NCBI GenBank assembly: GCA_002415785.1
Contig: DIAJ01000010.1
Location: forward strand, 1 to 8,416
Origin: Flavobacteriales bacterium UBA5081
GTDB lineage: Bacteria; Bacteroidota; Bacteroidia; Flavobacteriales_E; Vicingaceae
Direction: 5' to 3'
DNA length: 8,416 bases
Each line of letters opens with the position of its first letter. The stretch's first letter is position 1. Under the pieces are notes generated by a model. It did not search any database. It was not told the origin of the DNA and was given only the letters and a program-made list of their open reading frames with translations. This document shows positions 5,859 through 8,416 of this stretch, piece by piece. The position numbers and the translations under genes are program-made.

Positions 5859-6290
5859 TTATTTAATTCTTTTGTGAAGAACGGTTAAATGCAAACTTTG
5901 AACCAATTTGCCGGATTCATTTTTAAATTCAAAAAACCAATCGATGATTACTTCATCATTTTTTTTTGCGTTTTTAATGTTTCTAATTTCACAATTGGCG
6001 CTGATTGTTTCATTGACGTAAATGGGCGCTAAAAAGTTCCATTCTTTTAGACCCATTCCAGCTACAACTGTTTTGCCGAACTTAGGCACCCAAGCTTTAG
6101 GGTAAAAATAGTAAAAAGCTTGTCCGCCACTACAAACTAAACCTTTAAATCGGCTGTTGTTGGCCGCTTTCATATTTAAATGAAAATCAAGCGGGTCGTG
6201 CGATTTCGCAAACTCAAAGATTTCTTCTTTGCTAAAGGCTTTTGCTCCTAAAGCATAATGAGTACCAATTTGCCATTCTGTTTTTTGCAT
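5859..6290 (-). CDS. MaoC-like hot-dog fold protein (probable acyl dehydratase)
   Basis: A 143-residue single hot-dog domain of the MaoC family, whose known members hydrate or dehydrate enoyl-/3-hydroxyacyl-thioesters. The sequence EIFEFAKSHDPLDFHLNMKA (23-42) followed by SRFKGLVCSGGQ (46-57) corresponds to the catalytic Asp...His signature in its D-P-x-x-F-H form: Asp32 and His37 are the expected catalytic pair, and the GLVCSGG turn replaces the common G-x-I-A-H-G. GMGLKEWNFLAPIYVNETI and the C-terminal beta strands complete the fold. It has no signal peptide, so it is cytoplasmic. It lies 27 bases after the 2-oxoglutarate oxygenase gene and one base before the thioredoxin-like gene, pointing to co-transcription. 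The substrate is unknown; no fatty acid or polyhydroxyalkanoate genes are nearby. Confidence 0.9.
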   Translation of the reverse strand: MQKTEWQIGTHYALGAKAFSKEEIFEFAKSHDPLDFHLNMKAANNSRFKGLVCSGGQAFYYFYPKAWVPKFGKTVVAGMGLKEWNFLAPIYVNETISANCEIRNIKNAKKNDEVIIDWFFEFKNESGKLVQSLHLTVLHKRIK

Positions 6291-6317
6291 ATTTTAAAGT
6301 TCAACAATTTTTTTTAG

Positions 6318-6953
6318 CTAGTCAATCAACTGAATAATGTTTTCGGAGTTCACCGATTTTAACCAACCGGTTATACTGTACCTGTTTACATTTGTGGGTA
6401 AAACTTCATGAGCCAATTCATCGCTCTTGAAACAGACCATTCGTCCCCATTTGGGCTCAATGATTACCTCCGGTTCATTGAGAGGGTAGAGCACAATTTC
6501 TCCACCATCACCTTTTTTCCAATCTTTGTTTAAGTACAAAATCAAGGATAAAATTCTCGATCGATCGGACTGAAAGCGATCAATATGTTTTTTGTAAAAT
6601 GTGCCCGGTGGGTAACATGTGTAGTGAAATTCAAAGTCGTTAATTGATAAAAAACAACTGCGGTTGAGGTAAGCAGAATAAGCCTCAATTTGTCGGTTAA
6701 ACAATTGCTCAAAGGAAATTTTACTGTTTTTTGTAAGCCAGTGAATCTTATCGCCTCTAATGGATTTGTTTACTTCATGCTCGGTGAGTTGACCAACGCC
6801 TGCTGCTTTCATTTTGTCGCTTTCTTGTAGAGTAAGCAGTTGATTAAAAAGACCGTTTAAAGTGTCCTCTTTCAAAAAAGCATCGCCTACTGCATAGCCT
6901 TTATCGACAATTTGGTCAATTAGACTTTCGTAAATTTCTTGTAAATGAATCAA
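6318..6953 (-). CDS. 2-oxoglutarate/Fe(II) oxygenase of the EGLN (PHD2)-like prolyl hydroxylase type
   Basis: A 211-residue cytoplasmic enzyme with the double-stranded beta-helix of Fe(II)/2-oxoglutarate dioxygenases. The metal triad is His123-x-Asp125 (KKHIDRF) and His182 (ELAHEVLP); Arg191 (NRYSITGWL) should bind 2-oxoglutarate. Several segments closely resemble animal HIF prolyl hydroxylase PHD2 as I recall its sequence: IRGDKIHWL (65-73) against IRGDKITWI, CYPPGTFYKKHID against CYPGNGTGYVRHVD, and YLNKDW (140-145), which is the same. Bacterial proteins of this type include Pseudomonas PPHD, which hydroxylates a proline of EF-Tu, so the substrate here may likewise be a protein; that is inference. 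It is the first gene of a likely operon with the MaoC-like and thioredoxin-like genes. The start ATG (6951-6953) suits the helical N-terminus MIHLQEIYESLIDQ. The next gene upstream is divergent, across a 161-base gap. Confidence 0.93.
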   Translation of the reverse strand: MIHLQEIYESLIDQIVDKGYAVGDAFLKEDTLNGLFNQLLTLQESDKMKAAGVGQLTEHEVNKSIRGDKIHWLTKNSKISFEQLFNRQIEAYSAYLNRSCFLSINDFEFHYTCYPPGTFYKKHIDRFQSDRSRILSLILYLNKDWKKGDGGEIVLYPLNEPEVIIEPKWGRMVCFKSDELAHEVLPTNVNRYSITGWLKSVNSENIIQLID

Positions 6954-7070
6954 TTTTGATTGATAAATGTATGAGGTAAAATTAATTCTAAATTGAATGA
7001 GAAAGTTGTCGACTTAAAAAAATGAATGGTCTTTATTGCTCACAATTTATAAGGTTTAATTTATATCAAT

Positions 7071-7078
7071 TATCTTTG
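7071..7078 (+). promoter_or_regulatory. Candidate -7 box (TATCTTTG) for the AGMO-like hydroxylase gene
   Basis: TATCTTTG fully matches TAnnTTTG and lies 36 bases before the ATG at 7115, predicting a leader of about 30 bases. No TTG is found at normal -33 spacing. The same 6954-7114 gap must also hold the promoter of the divergent oxygenase gene; only a weak box is visible there on the minus strand (TAATTTTA, 6977-6984). Confidence 0.45.
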
Positions 7079-7114
7079 TGCTCGATTTCAAAAATTGAGA
7101 ATTAAAGTTTCTTC

Positions 7115-8116
7115 ATGAATACAGACAAGCTTACTCTTGCAGACATCGAAAGTTTAGACTTTACCACCGTTATTTGGATTGCTGCACCCATCATGTTTTC
7201 TTTCGTTTTAATCGAGTTCTTAATTGGAAGAAAAAAATACAAGAATTTATATTCCGGAAAAGATTTTCTGGCATCTTCAGCAATCGGTATCGGAAACTTG
7301 ATCCTTAACGGATTTATGAAAATTGGCGTTTTCTCCGTTTTTCTTTTCTTTTTTAACCTAGCGCCATTTAAAATTCCACACACCTGGTGGTCTTATGTAC
7401 TTTGCTTGGTTCTATTAGATTTCTGTCGCTACTGGGCACACAGATTAGCACATGAACAACGTTTTTGGTGGTCAACACACGTTGTACACCATTCTTCAGA
7501 GCATTATAATCTCTCGGTTTCTTTTAGATTATCATGGACACAAAACTTAAAAATCGTTTTCTTTTTACCGGTTGTTTTGTTGGGTTTTCACCCATTAGTA
7601 TTTTTTATCGTTCATCAAATAGAGGTCTTGTATCAATTTTGGATTCACACTGAATTAATTAGAAAATTACCTAGGCCCATTGAGTATATCTTTACAACTC
7701 CATCTCATCACAGAGTGCACCATTCTGTAAATGAAAAGTACATCGACAAAAATTATGGTTCGACTTTTATTATTTGGGATAGAATGTTTGGAACATTCCA
7801 GGAGGAAGAAGAAACACCGCGTTATGGAATTACAAAACCGGTCAATTCATTCAATCCTTTTTATCTAGTTTTCCACGAATGGATTGAAGTAGGTAAAGAT
7901 ATCTTAAAAGCTAAATCACTCAAAGAAGCTTGGACTATTTTGTTTGGAAACCCTGTTGATAAGCACAAAGAAGATATGGGCTTTACTTCATCTGAAGACT
8001 TGAAAAACATTGGTAAAGTAAATGAGAGCTTAGAAAGTGAACCCAAAGAGGCTACCTTGGAGCCTGTCAAATCCGAATATCAAAACGAAAAGGTAGCTGA
8101 AAAGAAGGCCGTTTAG
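7115..8116 (+). CDS. Membrane fatty acid hydroxylase/sterol desaturase family protein, alkylglycerol monooxygenase-like
   Basis: A 333-residue integral membrane enzyme with a histidine-ligated di-iron centre. Hydrophobic segments lie at about 19-38, 54-80, 93-106 and 146-176. The histidine boxes are HRLAH (109-113), HVVHH (122-126) and HRVHH (199-203), plus His178 in FWIHTE. LDFCRYWAHRLAHE, THVVHHSSEHYNLS, TPSHHRVHH and IDKNYGSTFIIWDRMFGTF resemble animal alkylglycerol monooxygenase (AGMO/TMEM195) as I recall it, more than the C-5 sterol desaturases. AGMO cleaves ether lipids using tetrahydrobiopterin; whether this protein acts on ether lipids, sterols, fatty acids or carotenoids cannot be told, and no pterin gene is nearby. 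A charged tail of about 45 residues (from about 288), rich in Glu and Lys, extends beyond the catalytic domain and is probably disordered. It is monocistronic with its own candidate promoter, and converges with the next gene with 7 bases between the two stops. Confidence 0.92.
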   Translation: MNTDKLTLADIESLDFTTVIWIAAPIMFSFVLIEFLIGRKKYKNLYSGKDFLASSAIGIGNLILNGFMKIGVFSVFLFFFNLAPFKIPHTWWSYVLCLVLLDFCRYWAHRLAHEQRFWWSTHVVHHSSEHYNLSVSFRLSWTQNLKIVFFLPVVLLGFHPLVFFIVHQIEVLYQFWIHTELIRKLPRPIEYIFTTPSHHRVHHSVNEKYIDKNYGSTFIIWDRMFGTFQEEEETPRYGITKPVNSFNPFYLVFHEWIEVGKDILKAKSLKEAWTILFGNPVDKHKEDMGFTSSEDLKNIGKVNESLESEPKEATLEPVKSEYQNEKVAEKKAV

Positions 8117-8123
8117 TTGAGCT

Positions 8124-8312
8124 TTATTTTTTATTTTCTTTGTGAACTTGCGATTGAGTTAGTATCCAAGAAAAGACGATTCCTACAAAAATATTTTGTA
8201 CAACAGCTTTTTTAATTTCAAATTCCCATTCAACTGTTAGGTGAGCGATTAAAGAAAATGCCGTAGCTGCTGTAAAGTAAACTAGAAAGTTTATTAGATA
8301 CTTTTTTCTCAT
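8124..8312 (-). CDS. Small two-helix membrane protein, hypothetical
   Basis: A 62-residue protein I do not recognise. It has a positively charged start (MRKKY), a hydrophobic segment at about 7-27 (LINFLVYFTAATAFSLIAHL), an amphipathic linker with charged residues (VEWEFEIKK) and a second hydrophobic segment at about 36-52 (AVVQNIFVGIVFSWIL), then a lysine-rich tail. This fits a two-helix hairpin in the inner membrane with both ends in the cytoplasm. It points tail-to-tail at the hydroxylase gene with 7 bases between stops, so the two 3' ends of the transcripts overlap. Its frame is clean and no better gene overlaps it. A role in membrane-enzyme support is possible, but nothing shows it. Confidence 0.65.
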   Translation of the reverse strand: MRKKYLINFLVYFTAATAFSLIAHLTVEWEFEIKKAVVQNIFVGIVFSWILTQSQVHKENKK

Positions 8313-8316
8313 TCAT

Positions 8317-8324
8317 CAAAAATA
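8317..8324 (-). promoter_or_regulatory. Possible -7 box just upstream of the small membrane protein gene
   Basis: The minus strand reads TATTTTTG, a full match to TAnnTTTG, but only four bases separate it from the start codon. Transcription would begin at or next to the ATG, implying a leaderless or nearly leaderless message. AT-rich sequence gives such matches by chance, and no -33 element is seen. The rest of the gap (8325-8416) shows no supportable feature. Confidence 0.2.
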
Positions 8325-8416
8325 CAAAATTTGATCTGAATGTTCGAAATCATACCTATAAACTATTTAAATATTATTTGAATTTTGTATAGTAGGATGG
8401 CCATTTTCATAATTTA

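Noticed and set aside
8397..8416. ATG near the right edge as the start of a plus-strand gene
   Set aside because: Only six codons are visible; the sequence is too short to judge, although a near-match to a -7 box (GAATTTTG) lies about 8380-8387.
1..8416. Defence system, phage, integron or other mobile element
   Set aside because: No integrase, transposase, nuclease, toxin-antitoxin pair, direct-repeat target duplication or CRISPR-like array was found; gene content and base use are uniform.

Overview
The window looks like a chromosomal segment of a member of the Bacteroidota, most likely the order Flavobacteriales. The evidence is a protein ending in a type IX secretion (T9SS) type A sorting domain, several genes preceded by the Bacteroidota -7 promoter box TAnnTTTG, AT-rich sequence without convincing Shine-Dalgarno sites, a lipoprotein with a K/E/D-rich stretch after its lipid cysteine, and a thioredoxin-like protein of a type I associate with flavobacteria. 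I cannot place it to family or genus.

Layout. Positions 1-1300 hold the 3' end of a large secreted protein made of DUF4397-type repeats. Its reading frame is broken by an apparent single-base insertion near 307, and it ends at a strong UUCG-loop terminator (1321-1347). Positions 1438-1875 hold a lipoprotein gene interrupted by one in-frame TAA. Positions 1973-2332 encode a small DUF1801-like protein. Positions 2524-4742 are the two-gene unit ffh-folD (SRP GTPase and the methylene-THF dehydrogenase/cyclohydrolase), joined by a one-base stop/start overlap and closed by a terminator that can act in both directions. Positions 4915-6953 are four minus-strand genes. In transcription order they are an EGLN/PHD2-like 2-oxoglutarate oxygenase, a MaoC-type hot-dog protein and a periplasmic thioredoxin-like protein (a probable three-gene operon with gaps of 27 and 1 bases), then an RRM-type RNA-binding protein that probably has its own promoter. 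Positions 7115-8116 encode, on the plus strand, a membrane di-iron hydroxylase resembling alkylglycerol monooxygenase. Positions 8124-8312 encode a small two-helix membrane protein that converges on it.

How the genes relate. ffh and folD are housekeeping genes: co-translational membrane targeting and one-carbon folate metabolism. Two oxygen-using enzymes, the prolyl-hydroxylase-like protein and the lipid hydroxylase, are divergently transcribed from the 161-base gap at 6954-7114. Nothing else in the window ties them into one pathway. No gene-free stretch exceeds 300 bases: the gaps are 1301-1437, 1876-1972, 2333-2523, 4743-4914, 5170-5299, 6954-7114 and 8313-8416, and they hold terminators, hairpins and candidate promoters. 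I saw no tRNA, rRNA, CRISPR array, insertion sequence or phage gene. I did not find a clearly new multi-gene system. The points most worth a second look are the two broken genes, the PHD2-like enzyme and its operon, and the AGMO-like hydroxylase.
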